NCBI RefSeq assembly: GCF_002909485.1
Contig: NZ_PPXG01000001.1
Coordinates: 310,001 to 374,000 of the forward strand
From: Stutzerimonas stutzeri
GTDB lineage: Bacteria; Pseudomonadota; Gammaproteobacteria; Pseudomonadales; Pseudomonadaceae
DNA: 64,000 bases
Direction: 5' to 3'
The notes under the pieces are model-generated. The model did no database searches and was not told the DNA's origin. It saw only the letters and a list, made by a program, of their open reading frames with translations. A program made the position numbers and the translations under genes. Positions 27,496-35,753 of this stretch are shown here, piece after piece. Position 1 is the stretch's first letter. The number at the start of each line of letters is the position of its first letter.

Positions 27496-28308
27496 TCAGT
27501 AGACGGCGCGCTTGGGTGCGGTGCGCACATGGGTGGTGTAGAGCGTGAGGCCGGTGAAGGCCAGGCCGCCGACCAGATTGCCCAGTGCGGTGGGGATTTC
27601 GTTCCAGACCATGTAATCCATCACCGAGAAGTCGCCGCCCATGATCATCGCCGAGGGGAACAGAAACATGTTCACCACCGAATGCTCGAAGCCCATGAAA
27701 AAGAACAGCATGATCGGCATCCACATGGCGATCACCTTGCCGCTGACCGAGGTGGAGATCATCGCGCCGACCACGCCCATCGACACCATCCAGTTGCACA
27801 GCATGCCGCGCAGGAAGATGGTCGCCCAACCGGCCGCGCCGAACTCGGCGTAGCCCAGGGTGCGGTCCTCACCGATGTGCGAGATCTTCTCGCCGATTGG
27901 CCCCGGGTCGGTGGAAAAGCCCATGGTAAAGACGAAGGCCATCATGAAGGCGACCACCAGCGCGCCGGCGAAGTTGCCGAGAAATACCCAGCCCCAGTTG
28001 CGCAGAATGCCATTCACGGTCACGCCAGGACGGCGGTCGAGCAGGGCCAGCGGGGTGAGCATGAATACCCCGGTGAGCAGGTCGAAGCCCATCAGGTAAA
28101 GCATGATGAAACCCACCGGGAACAGCATCGCGCCAACCAACGGCGAGCCGGTCTGCACGGTAACGGCTACGGCGAACACCGCGGCGAGGGAGAGGATGGC
28201 GCCAGCCATGAAGGCGCGGATCAGCGTGTCGCGGGTGGACATGAAGATCTTCGATTCGCCGGCGTCCACCATCTTGGTGACGAACTCGGCAGGGACTATG
28301 TAGGACAT
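27496..28308 (-). CDS. Formate/nitrite (FNT) family channel
   Basis: This 270-residue inner-membrane channel of the FNT family has six expected transmembrane helices. Family signatures are visible in MGFDLLTGVFMLTPLALLD, GNFAGALVVAFMMA, GMLCNWMVSMGVVGA and FEHSVVNMFLFP, the last containing the central pore-type histidine. Because it follows nirBD on the same strand, it most likely carries nitrite (a NirC-like role), but sequence alone cannot exclude formate. It is 180 bases from nirD, with a strong hairpin in the gap, and is followed by a terminator. Confidence 0.92.
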   Translation of the reverse strand: MSYIVPAEFVTKMVDAGESKIFMSTRDTLIRAFMAGAILSLAAVFAVAVTVQTGSPLVGAMLFPVGFIMLYLMGFDLLTGVFMLTPLALLDRRPGVTVNGILRNWGWVFLGNFAGALVVAFMMAFVFTMGFSTDPGPIGEKISHIGEDRTLGYAEFGAAGWATIFLRGMLCNWMVSMGVVGAMISTSVSGKVIAMWMPIMLFFFMGFEHSVVNMFLFPSAMIMGGDFSVMDYMVWNEIPTALGNLVGGLAFTGLTLYTTHVRTAPKRAVY

Positions 28309-28336
28309 GGCGGAATCTCTTTATTGGCAATGGAAG

Positions 28337-28366
28337 GCCGGCCCCGGCGGTCGTACCGGGGCTGGC
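28337..28366 (-). repeat. Hairpin in the nirD-FNT gap
   Basis: An 11-bp stem with one G-T pair (28337-28347 with 28356-28366) and an 8-base loop sits between nirD and the FNT gene. There is no T-run on the minus strand, so I read it as an RNA-stabilising or processing hairpin rather than a terminator. Its CCCCGG...CCGGGG core is the same as in the terminator after the FNT gene. Confidence 0.45.
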
Positions 28367-28488
28367 TGGGCGTTGTCAGGTTGCGGGGCGAAGCGTTGGG
28401 CGTTGCTGAAGGCTCGGTCGCGGTCAAGACCGCTCCGATGGATCGGTGCGGTTTGGGAGCGGGGAGCCGCGCGAGTAAACGTTGGCAA

Positions 28489-28872
28489 TCAGCCGGCGGC
28501 GATTTGCACCACGTCGCCCTCCAGGCGCACCGGCCAGACGCGCAGGCTTTGTTCGGGGTATTCCATGCAACTGCCGTCCTGCAGGCGGAAATGCTGCTTG
28601 TACAACGGCGAAGCGATCACAAGCTCACCCTTGAGGTTGCCGACGATGCCGCGGCCGATCACGTTGGCGCCAGACTTGGGGTCGCGGTTGTCGATGGCGA
28701 ACAGCTGCTCGCCTTCGGCGTTATCGGGCAGGTGAAACAGCGCCACCTGGGCGCCTTCGTGCCAGGCCACCACACCGGAATTGGCGACCAAATCGGCGCG
28801 GCTGCACAGCACCTGCCAGACCGCTGGTGCGGTTGAACGGGAGTCGAGACGAACGACGTTGGACTGGCTCAT
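28489..28872 (-). CDS. nirD: Nitrite reductase (NADH) small subunit NirD
   Basis: NirD is the small subunit of cytoplasmic assimilatory nitrite reductase. The 127-residue protein has a Rieske-like fold (VWHEGAQVALFHLP-type strand region, IDNRDPKSGANVIGRGIVG) but lacks the cysteine and histidine ligands of true Rieske proteins, as is normal for NirD. Its ATG overlaps the nirB stop as TGATG, so the two subunits are translationally coupled. A longer upstream reading frame exists but would overlap nirB extensively, so I chose 28872. Confidence 0.95.
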   Translation of the reverse strand: MSQSNVVRLDSRSTAPAVWQVLCSRADLVANSGVVAWHEGAQVALFHLPDNAEGEQLFAIDNRDPKSGANVIGRGIVGNLKGELVIASPLYKQHFRLQDGSCMEYPEQSLRVWPVRLEGDVVQIAAG

Positions 28873-31430
28873 CAGAGCACCTCCTGGGTAAGGGGAATCA
28901 GGTGAAGTTCGCTGGCGCGCACCGGCCGACGCTGGCCGCGCTCCTTGACGAAGTGGATGTCGGGGTCGCCGCGCCCGTCGTTGACGAAGGTGCGGAAGCG
29001 CTTGAGCTTTTCCGGATCGCTGATGGCGTTGGCCCATTCGCACTGGTAGCTATCGACCACCTGCTGCATCTGGCTTTCCAGCTCGGCGGCCAGACCCAGG
29101 CTGTCGTCGAGGATGACTGCCTTCAGGTAGTCCAGGCCGCCTTCCAGGCTCTCGCGCCAGACCGAGGTGCGCTGCAGCTTGTCTGCGGTGCGTACGTAGA
29201 ACATCAGCACGCGGTCGATGGTGCGTATCAGCGCTTCGTCGTCGAGGTCGGTGGCGAACAGCTCGGCATGCCGCGGGCGCATACCGCCGTTGCCGCAGAC
29301 ATAGAGGTTCCAGCCCTTGTCGGTGGCGATCACGCCGATGTCCTTGCTCTGCGCCTCGGCGCATTCGCGGGTACAACCGGATACGGCGAACTTGATCTTG
29401 TGTGGTGCACGCAGGCCCTTGTAGCGGTCCTCCAGGCGCAGTGCCATGCCGACGCTGTCCTGCACGCCGTAACGGCACCAGGTGCTGCCGACGCAGGATT
29501 TCACCGTACGCAGGCTCTTGCCGTAGGCGTGACCGGTCTCGAAACCGGCGGCGATCAGCTCGCCCCAGATGTCCGGCAGCTCGTGCAGCTGGGCGCCGAA
29601 CAGGTCGATGCGCTGGCCGCCGGTGATCTTGGTGTAAAGATCGTATTTCTTCGCCACCTGGCCGATGGCGATCAGCCCTTCGGGAGTGATCTCGCCACCG
29701 GGAATACGCGGCACCACCGAGTAGGTGCCGTTCTTCTGCATGTTGGCCATGAAGGTGTCGTTGGTGTCCTGCAGCGGAATCAGCGCCGGATCGGTGATCG
29801 GCTGGTTCCAGCAAGAGGCGAGGATTGAACCCACCGTCGGCTTGCAGATGTCGCAGCCGACATGCCCGCGACCGTGCTTGGCCAGCAGTTCGGCGAAGCT
29901 CTGGATGCCCTCGACGCGGACGATGCCGTAGAGCTCCTGGCGGGTGTAGGCGAAGTGCTCGCAGAGGCTCTTGTCCACCGCCACGCCGCGCGCCGCCAGC
30001 TCGGAATCGAACACCAGCTTGAGCAGGGCGTTGCAACCGCCGCAGCCGGTAGCCGCCTTGGTCGCGGCCTTGAGCTCACCGAGGTCGGTGACGCCGGCAT
30101 CGACCTGGCAGCACACCGCGCCCTTGCTGACGTTGTGACAGGAACAGATGGTCGCGCTGGCCGGCAGGGCGTCCGGGCCAAGGGTCGGAGCGCCTTCGGT
30201 CTGCGGCAGGATCAGCGCGGACGGGTCGGCCGGCAGCTTGATGCCGTTCTGCGCATACTGCAGCAGGGTGTCGTAGTAGCTGTTGTCGCCGACCAGTACC
30301 GCGCCGAGCACGGTCTTGCCATCGGCGGATACCACCAAACGGCGGTAGCTGGCGGTGGCCTCGTCGATGAAGCGGTAACTGCGCGAGCCCGGCGTGGCAC
30401 CATGGGCATCGCCGATGGATCCTACATCCACGCCAAGCAGCTTGAGCTTGGTCGACATGTCGGCGCCGTAGAAGAGTTCGTGCGGTTCCTCGGCCAGCTG
30501 CGCGGCGACACTGCGCGCCATGCTGTAGCCCGGTGCAACCAGGCCGAACACGCTGCCGTTCCAGCTGGCGCACTCGCCGATGGCGAAGATCGCCGGGTCC
30601 GAGGTGCGGCATTCGCTGTCGATCACGATGCCGCCGCGCGGAGCAATCTCCAGATCCGCGACATGGCCGAGGGCGTCCTGCGGGCGGATGCCGGCGGAAA
30701 ACACAATCAGGTCGGTTTCGAGGAATTCGCCATCGGTGAAGTTCATCCGCCAGGCGTAGTCCTCGCCGGCGACAATTTCCTGAGTGGCGCGCGACAGGTG
30801 CACGCCGACGCCGAGCGACTCGATGCGGGCCTTCAATGCCGCACCGCCTTCGCCGTCCAGCTGCACTGGCATCAGGCGCGGGGCGAATTCGACGACATGG
30901 GCTTCCAGACCGAGCGATTTCAGCGCGTTGGCCGCTTCCAGGCCGAGCAGACCGCCACCAACCACCACACCGCGCGTGGCGCCGCTGGCGGCCGCACGAA
31001 TCGCATCAAGGTCGTCGAGGGTGCGGTAGACCAGCCGCGCGCTGCCTTCGGCACCGGTGATCGGTGGCACGAAGGGGTAGGAGCCGGTGGCAAGAATCAG
31101 TTGGTCGTAGGGCTGGCGGCCGGCACTGGTAACGACTTCCTTGCGCTCGCGGTCGATGCCCAGCACCTGTACGCCCAGATGGGTGTAGACGCCGTGGCTG
31201 CTGTAGTAGTCGGCATCGCACATGGCCAGCGACTCGGCATCGCGGCCGCCGAAGTATTCGGACAGGTGCACGCGGTCGTAGGCGCGCTGGCGCTCCTCGC
31301 CGAACACATGCAGCTCGTAGCGCGTGAGGGCACCGCGCTCGATCAGCTGTTCGATGCAGTGGTGACCGACCATGCCGTTGCCGACGATGACCAGTTTTTC
31401 GAGCGTGAGCGGAGTGACGGTAGAACTCAT
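28872..31430 (-). CDS. nirB: Nitrite reductase (NADH) large subunit NirB
   Basis: This 852-residue NADH-dependent nitrite reductase reduces nitrite to ammonium in the cytoplasm. Its modules are FAD/NAD-binding (LVIVGNGMVGHHC at the N-terminus; GVVVGGGLLGLEAANAL near 150), a BFD-type [2Fe-2S] region (ICSCHNVSKGAVCC and TKAATGCGGCN), and the C-terminal sirohaem/[4Fe-4S] part with CVGSTWCRYG and SGCTRECAEAQ providing cluster cysteines. All expected residues are present. It heads the operon nirB-nirD-FNT-kinase. An apparent sigma54 promoter, an ANTAR-type hairpin and an intrinsic terminator lie in its leader, indicating nitrogen control plus nitrate/nitrite-dependent antitermination. Confidence 0.96.
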   Translation of the reverse strand: MSSTVTPLTLEKLVIVGNGMVGHHCIEQLIERGALTRYELHVFGEERQRAYDRVHLSEYFGGRDAESLAMCDADYYSSHGVYTHLGVQVLGIDRERKEVVTSAGRQPYDQLILATGSYPFVPPITGAEGSARLVYRTLDDLDAIRAAASGATRGVVVGGGLLGLEAANALKSLGLEAHVVEFAPRLMPVQLDGEGGAALKARIESLGVGVHLSRATQEIVAGEDYAWRMNFTDGEFLETDLIVFSAGIRPQDALGHVADLEIAPRGGIVIDSECRTSDPAIFAIGECASWNGSVFGLVAPGYSMARSVAAQLAEEPHELFYGADMSTKLKLLGVDVGSIGDAHGATPGSRSYRFIDEATASYRRLVVSADGKTVLGAVLVGDNSYYDTLLQYAQNGIKLPADPSALILPQTEGAPTLGPDALPASATICSCHNVSKGAVCCQVDAGVTDLGELKAATKAATGCGGCNALLKLVFDSELAARGVAVDKSLCEHFAYTRQELYGIVRVEGIQSFAELLAKHGRGHVGCDICKPTVGSILASCWNQPITDPALIPLQDTNDTFMANMQKNGTYSVVPRIPGGEITPEGLIAIGQVAKKYDLYTKITGGQRIDLFGAQLHELPDIWGELIAAGFETGHAYGKSLRTVKSCVGSTWCRYGVQDSVGMALRLEDRYKGLRAPHKIKFAVSGCTRECAEAQSKDIGVIATDKGWNLYVCGNGGMRPRHAELFATDLDDEALIRTIDRVLMFYVRTADKLQRTSVWRESLEGGLDYLKAVILDDSLGLAAELESQMQQVVDSYQCEWANAISDPEKLKRFRTFVNDGRGDPDIHFVKERGQRRPVRASELHLIPLTQEVL

Positions 31431-31476
31431 GGCCTTTCCTCAGTCGAGCTGCTGCGGCACGTGGCCGGCAAAACGC

Positions 31477-31516
31477 AAAAAGGCGCCTGGAGCTGGTATC
31501 AGCTCCAGGCGCCTTT
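31477..31516 (-). terminator. Leader terminator (attenuator) upstream of nirB
   Basis: A perfect 17-bp stem (31479-31495 with 31500-31516) closed by a 4-base loop is followed on the minus strand by a run of five T and then GCGTTTTG. It lies 46 bases before the nirB start and after no gene. It must therefore act on transcripts heading into nirB, which is attenuation rather than ordinary termination. Confidence 0.8.
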
Positions 31517-31594
31517 GCCTGGTAATTAGTGGTGTGTGGGGTGGTCGATCAGGCCTCGTTGCCTGCTGCACCCGGTCCCGCGCCTGTTGGCTTG

Positions 31595-31612
31595 ACGGTC
31601 GCCGCTGACCGT
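31595..31612 (-). ncRNA. ANTAR-type hexaloop hairpin in nirB leader
   Basis: On the minus strand a 6-bp stem ACGGTC/GACCGT encloses the hexanucleotide loop AGCGGC. ANTAR-domain antiterminators such as NasR and NasT recognise hexaloops with A at position 1 and G at position 4, which this loop has. A neighbouring palindrome (31621-31641) provides the second hairpin expected of tandem ANTAR sites, although its loop is 5 bases. The hairpin precedes an intrinsic terminator, as in the Klebsiella nasF leader. Confidence 0.65.
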
Positions 31613-31620
31613 TTGGGACG

Positions 31621-31641
31621 ACCTGCCGCGACGCGGCAGGT
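31621..31641 (-). ncRNA. First leader hairpin of nirB transcript
   Basis: An 8-bp perfect stem ACCTGCCG/CGGCAGGT with a 5-base loop CGTCG starts about 4 bases after the predicted transcription start. It precedes the hexaloop hairpin by 8 bases. Together they resemble the paired hairpins of ANTAR-responsive leaders, but this loop does not fit the six-base rule, so its role is uncertain. Confidence 0.5.
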
Positions 31642-31655
31642 GTTGCGAGGAAGAC

Positions 31656-31671
31656 TGCAGGTTGTATGCCA
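31656..31671 (-). promoter_or_regulatory. Sigma54-type promoter of the nirBD operon
   Basis: The minus strand reads TGGCATACAACCTGCA, matching the sigma54 consensus TGGCAYRNNNNTTGCW at all but one defined position and keeping the invariant GG-N10-GC spacing. The predicted start is near 31645, immediately before the leader hairpins. Nitrite assimilation operons in related bacteria are transcribed by sigma54 with NtrC. I did not find a convincing NtrC dyad upstream. Confidence 0.7.
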
Positions 31672-31859
31672 GCTTGTTCAGATGAGCGTTTTTCCCGGTA
31701 GTCAGGCGCGTGATGGCGCGGTGTTGCGGGGCATCGAGGGTTAGGCCGCAGACCGAGTCAGCGTCGGTTGTGAGGCCAGATCGAATCAGAGTTGAACCAG
31801 AACGGTGCGGTGGAGCGAGGGCGCTCCCCGCATTGGGGCGGGCTAGGGAATGCGCACTA

Positions 31860-32618
31860 TCAGCCGCCAAACGCCTCGCGGAGCAATTCGGGTAGTGCCT
31901 TGCCAGCGGGCAGGGCGAGCAGATGTTCGCGGTTGTCTGCAGTCGGTTCGCCGTGCGGATTGATATGCACCACGGTGGCTCCGGCGTCACGCGCCCGATG
32001 CGGCACCTCTGCAGCGGGGTACACCACGCCGGAGGTGCCGACCGACAGCAACAGGTCGCATTCGCCAGCCGCCTGGAACGCGGCATTGAGTGCAGCGATG
32101 GGCAGACTCTCGCCGAACCAGACGACGCCGGGCCGCAGCCGTCCGCCGCAGTGGCTGCAACGGGGTGGCTCGAGGCGACGACCGCCTTCGGGCTCGTCGG
32201 CATCTGGCAGTGGCTCGGCTGGCTCACGGGCGCAGGCGAAGCAGCGCGGCTGATGCAGGCTGCCATGCAGGTGGATCACGTTCTGGCTACCGGCACGTTC
32301 GTGCAGGTCATCGACGTTCTGCGTGATCAGCGTTAGTTGCGGTACATGGTGCGCCAGTTCGGCGATGGCCAGGTGAGCAGGGTTCGGCTGGGACTGCAGC
32401 ACGCGCATGCGCCGCCATTCGTACCACCCCCATACCATTGGCGGATCACGGCGGAAGGCCTCGGGCGTGGCCAGCTCGCTGGGATCGAAGCGCTCCCATA
32501 AACCGGTCAGCGCATCGCGGAAGGTCGGAATGCCGCTTTCGGCGGAAACGCCGGCGCCGGTGAATACGACTACGTGGCGCGCCGCGCGCAGGGCGCAAAT
32601 CAGGGAAGCAGGAATCAC
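31860..32618 (-). CDS. NAD-dependent protein deacylase, sirtuin family (CobB-like)
   Basis: This 252-residue sirtuin removes acyl groups from lysine using NAD. The NAD site GAGVSAESGIPTFRD (residues 21-35), QNVDDLHERAG, the catalytic histidine in HLHGSL and zinc cysteines in two CxxC pairs (RCFAC and RCSHC) are all present. Tyr66 and Arg69 form the YxxR motif that lets CobB and SIRT5 accept succinyl or malonyl groups, so desuccinylation is likely as well as deacetylation. It is 237 bases upstream of the nirB promoter region on the same strand and diverges from the HemN-like gene; no operon partner is seen. Confidence 0.93.
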   Translation of the reverse strand: MIPASLICALRAARHVVVFTGAGVSAESGIPTFRDALTGLWERFDPSELATPEAFRRDPPMVWGWYEWRRMRVLQSQPNPAHLAIAELAHHVPQLTLITQNVDDLHERAGSQNVIHLHGSLHQPRCFACAREPAEPLPDADEPEGGRRLEPPRCSHCGGRLRPGVVWFGESLPIAALNAAFQAAGECDLLLSVGTSGVVYPAAEVPHRARDAGATVVHINPHGEPTADNREHLLALPAGKALPELLREAFGG

Positions 32619-32786
32619 GAGCGGCTCCGGATCAGGGATGGCTGGCTATCAATACCATCGCGCTGCCAGCTTTTACAAAGCGTCTGTTGAGCGAATGCGC
32701 TCGATGGACGTGTTCTTGAAGGGCTGTCTTTCTCAGCGTCGAAGTTCTGACCGTTTAGCCGCTCGTCTTGGCCATCTGTCACCTAC

Positions 32787-32827
32787 TTGACGGACGTCAA
32801 CGTCATCGGCAGTGGCTCGCGGATGAT
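32787..32827 (+). promoter_or_regulatory. FNR/Anr/Dnr-type promoter of the HemN-like gene
   Basis: TTGAC-GGAC-GTCAA (32787-32800) is a perfect dyad close to the FNR/Anr/Dnr consensus TTGAT-N4-ATCAA. A GATGAT hexamer at 32822-32827 lies where a -10 element should be if the dyad is centred at -41.5, which is the standard activating geometry. The predicted start is near 32835, leaving a 38-base leader before the ATG at 32873. This suggests induction at low oxygen or by NO. Confidence 0.6.
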
Positions 32828-32872
32828 GCCCCGTACAGCAATAGAAGCGATATTCGATGCCGGGAGGCGCTT

Positions 32873-34210
32873 ATGCTTGGCTCAGTGGACTGGGACGACA
32901 GCCTGGTACAACGCTACGGACAAGTCGGGCAACTGCATTGCAGCTATCCGACCGCGGTTGATTTCAGCGACCGTATCGCACCACTGGACTTGCTGCGTGC
33001 GCTACGTGAAAGCCGCCGGGCGGGGCGCTCGCTTTCCATCGCGATCCACCAGCCAGACGGCGCGGAATTGAAGCCCGGCGAAGCAACAGCCTATCAGTTG
33101 CGCTTGGAACGCGAGATCGAACAGCTCGGTTGTCATGTTGGGCCAATGCAGCAAGTCGAGCAGCTGCGGCTGAGCGCCGGCACTCTGGGTATAGAGGCGC
33201 TGCGGAGGTTGGTAACGCTGCTCAAGACGCGGTTCAGTTTTGCCGATCCTTGCGCAGGCAGTTTTACTGCCGAGGTAGAACTCGCTCACGTCGACTGGCC
33301 CCTGATTGGCGCCCTGCATGAGCTTGGCTTCAATCAGCTCAGCGTCGCCGTGCCGGATTTGCGAGCCGATGATGGCGCAACGGTGGAGTATTTCCGCAGC
33401 TCGGCGCGCATCCGTGCGGTGATCGAGGCAGCGCACGCATTGCACTACCGCTCGGTAAACCTTGATCTCGGCTATGGCAGGTCATGGCAGACGCCTGCGA
33501 GCTTTGCACGCAAGCTTGCCTCGATCATCGAATTGGCGCCCGATCAGGTCACGATGTTCGACTACCGCGACGTCACATCAGGGGCCTCGCCAGGTGGTGC
33601 ACGGCTCGGTCTGGCCTCGGTTGCCGACACACTGGCGATGTACCGGCATGGAGTCGAGCAGCTGAACGCGGCCGGCTATCGCTATATCGGATTAGGCAAG
33701 TTCGTCCTGCCGCACGATGACCTGGCCATGGCACAGGAAATAGGCGCGCTGCATCACGATGTCCTCGGCTACACGCCGCATGGTGACTGCGATCATCTGG
33801 GGTTGGGCGTCGGCGCCATCAGCCGGATCGGTGGATTGTTCTGCCAGAACGCCAGCACCGTCCAGACCTATCAGCAGGCACTCGATCAGGGCCAGTTACC
33901 CAGCAGCTGCGGCCTGCACGCGAGCCACGTCGACCCGCTGCATAGCAGGCTGATCGAGCGCTTGCTCTGCACCTTCGAACTGGACTTCGATGCGCTCAGC
34001 CTGCAAAGCGGTGTGGACGTGCGGCAGCATTACGCCCAGCACTGGGCAACGCTAAGGCAGTTGCACATCGACGGTGTAATCGTGCTGGGAGAAAACGGGT
34101 TGGCAATTCCTCCGCAAGCGCGGCTGCTGGTTGCCGCGGTGTGTGAGGCGTTCAACCGGCCCAGTGCTATGGCGACTGGCAATTCAGTAGGCCACGGCTG
34201 GCTTCGCTGA
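32873..34210 (+). CDS. HemN-like protein lacking the radical-SAM cysteines
   Basis: This 445-residue protein is homologous along its length to oxygen-independent coproporphyrinogen III oxidase HemN (about 457 residues). It starts with WDDSLVQRYGQVG...SYPTA, has YRSVNLDLGYGR and GYTPHGDCDHLGLGVGAISRIGG, and ends with the HemN C-terminal domain. But where HemN has HIPFC-x3-C-x2-C, this protein reads HQPDG and continues AELKPGEAT. Gly63 replaces the first cysteine and the other two are also missing. It cannot hold the usual [4Fe-4S] cluster, so normal HemN chemistry is excluded. It may bind haem or porphyrin. ATG 32873 has GGGAGG at 32862-32867. An FNR-type promoter lies upstream. Confidence 0.88.
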   Translation: MLGSVDWDDSLVQRYGQVGQLHCSYPTAVDFSDRIAPLDLLRALRESRRAGRSLSIAIHQPDGAELKPGEATAYQLRLEREIEQLGCHVGPMQQVEQLRLSAGTLGIEALRRLVTLLKTRFSFADPCAGSFTAEVELAHVDWPLIGALHELGFNQLSVAVPDLRADDGATVEYFRSSARIRAVIEAAHALHYRSVNLDLGYGRSWQTPASFARKLASIIELAPDQVTMFDYRDVTSGASPGGARLGLASVADTLAMYRHGVEQLNAAGYRYIGLGKFVLPHDDLAMAQEIGALHHDVLGYTPHGDCDHLGLGVGAISRIGGLFCQNASTVQTYQQALDQGQLPSSCGLHASHVDPLHSRLIERLLCTFELDFDALSLQSGVDVRQHYAQHWATLRQLHIDGVIVLGENGLAIPPQARLLVAAVCEAFNRPSAMATGNSVGHGWLR

Positions 34211-34225
34211 GCCTAAGCGACGACT

Positions 34226-35722
34226 TCAGCGCACTGTGAAACGGCCGCTCAGATTGCCCAGGCGACCGGCCAGCTCGTGCAGCTGCCGGCCGTCGCTGTC
34301 CAGCTGGCTGGCGTCACCGGCGTTACGCTCGGCAACTTGTTGGACACTCTGTAAATGACGCCCCATATCGGCTGAAACCGCCGTCTGCTGGTGGGTCGCT
34401 GCGGCGATCTTCTCGTTCATCTGGCTGATGCTCTCGATCTCGCTGGCGATGGCGTCCAATAGTGAAGTGGTGTCCTGGCTGCTATTTACACAGCGGGCAA
34501 CGCTATCGCGGCTGTTCTGCATCGCCTCGGTCGCTTTGCGACTGCCTTGCTGCAGACGACTGATGATGCCCTGGATCTCGGTGGTCGAAGCCGCGGTTTT
34601 CTGCGCGAGATTGCGCACTTCGTCGGCAACTACGGCAAAACCTCGGCCCTGTTCGCCAGCCCGCGCTGCCTCGATGGCGGCGTTGAGTGCGAGTAGGTTG
34701 GTCTGATCGGCGATGGTGCGAATGACCTCCAGCACGCGGTCGATCTGTTCCGATTGTGCCGCTAGATCCCGGACCACACGGTCGGTGCCTTCGATATGTT
34801 CGGCAAGGCAGCTGATTTCGCCGCGGACACCGCTGACCGCATTACGCCCCTGTCCGGCCTTCTGGCTGGCGCCTTGTGCTGCCTGAGCAGCGCGATCGGC
34901 GTGGCCGGCAACGTCATTGATGGCCACGGTCATCTGTTGCATGGCTTCGACCATGTAAGCCGTTTCATCCAGCTGGCGGCTGGCACCATCACGCAGCTGG
35001 CGAGTCGCTTCGCTCAGGTTTGCGGCAGTTCCGCCCAAGCCGGCGGTGTCGCGCACCACCGATCCGACCAGCTCGCCCAGTTGATCGAGCAGGTGATTGA
35101 AACGCTGGGTGACCGGGCCAGTGGCCTTGCTGCGATAGCTCAGGTCGATGCGGTCGGGATGTGCGGTGATGGCGGCAGCAGCGCCGAGCAGCGCTTCGCC
35201 CTCACGGGCTTCGGCGGCGGCACGGATCGCCAGATAGATCAGGATCGCGCTTTCGAGTACCACGTAGAACGCGTGCAGGAATACTTCGCCCCAGTTGCCA
35301 TCGGGCATCAGGAACACGCCAGTGCCTTGCTGCTGCAGTGCAAAGAAGCTCAGATGGTGAACGGCGATTGTCAGCGCGGCGACGACGATGGGCAGCCAGT
35401 CACGGTAATAAACCAAAAATGCCAGCAGCGCGAAGATGCCGAAGTGCATTTCCAGCATGCCGTGGGCCTGGTTGATATGCAGAGCGGAGAGCACCATGAA
35501 CGCCGCGCCAATCAGGCAACGCAGCAGGCGCTGGCCAGGGATAAGCAGGTAAAGCGCCGTTACTGCAACGCCAGTCAGCCCGCCGATGACCAACGCCTGT
35601 GCCCAGGTGTCATAAAACGCCGCTACTCCGAAGGAATAGATCACCAGAAACCAGATCACACCCAGCATGATGCGATCGGCCTTGAGGTAATGCGCTTGCA
35701 GCGTGACGCTTTCGGTGTTCAT
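34226..35722 (-). CDS. Methyl-accepting chemotaxis protein
   Basis: This 498-residue chemoreceptor has about five or six transmembrane helices in the first 170 residues and no large periplasmic sensor domain, so it probably senses a membrane or intracellular cue. The cytoplasmic signalling hairpin is unmistakable: [20 protein letters not shown] and [13 protein letters not shown] near residue 345. It begins 31 bases after the stop of the Cfa-like gene on the same strand and may be read from that operon. Signal unknown. Confidence 0.92.
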   Translation of the reverse strand: MNTESVTLQAHYLKADRIMLGVIWFLVIYSFGVAAFYDTWAQALVIGGLTGVAVTALYLLIPGQRLLRCLIGAAFMVLSALHINQAHGMLEMHFGIFALLAFLVYYRDWLPIVVAALTIAVHHLSFFALQQQGTGVFLMPDGNWGEVFLHAFYVVLESAILIYLAIRAAAEAREGEALLGAAAAITAHPDRIDLSYRSKATGPVTQRFNHLLDQLGELVGSVVRDTAGLGGTAANLSEATRQLRDGASRQLDETAYMVEAMQQMTVAINDVAGHADRAAQAAQGASQKAGQGRNAVSGVRGEISCLAEHIEGTDRVVRDLAAQSEQIDRVLEVIRTIADQTNLLALNAAIEAARAGEQGRGFAVVADEVRNLAQKTAASTTEIQGIISRLQQGSRKATEAMQNSRDSVARCVNSSQDTTSLLDAIASEIESISQMNEKIAAATHQQTAVSADMGRHLQSVQQVAERNAGDASQLDSDGRQLHELAGRLGNLSGRFTVR

Positions 35723-35753
35723 GGGGTGCTCCGGGTGAAGTTACGCAAGGCTG

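Noticed and set aside
26066-27502. A 478-codon plus-strand frame antisense to the kinase/phosphatase
   Set aside because: The minus-strand protein has intact PP2C and kinase motifs. The antisense frame has no domain or sensible ribosome-binding site.
22024-28603. Single TGTACA occurrences inside coding regions (for example near 22024, 26398 and 28598)
   Set aside because: They are isolated, within genes and explained by codon choice. Only clustered intergenic copies were treated as operators.
29862-31529. A long plus-strand open frame of 555 codons antisense to nirB
   Set aside because: nirB on the other strand has all family motifs; the antisense frame encodes no recognisable protein and is a by-product of high GC content.
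32873-34210. Annotation as functional oxygen-independent coproporphyrinogen III oxidase
   Set aside because: The three cysteines that bind the radical-SAM cluster are absent, so the name would mislead.
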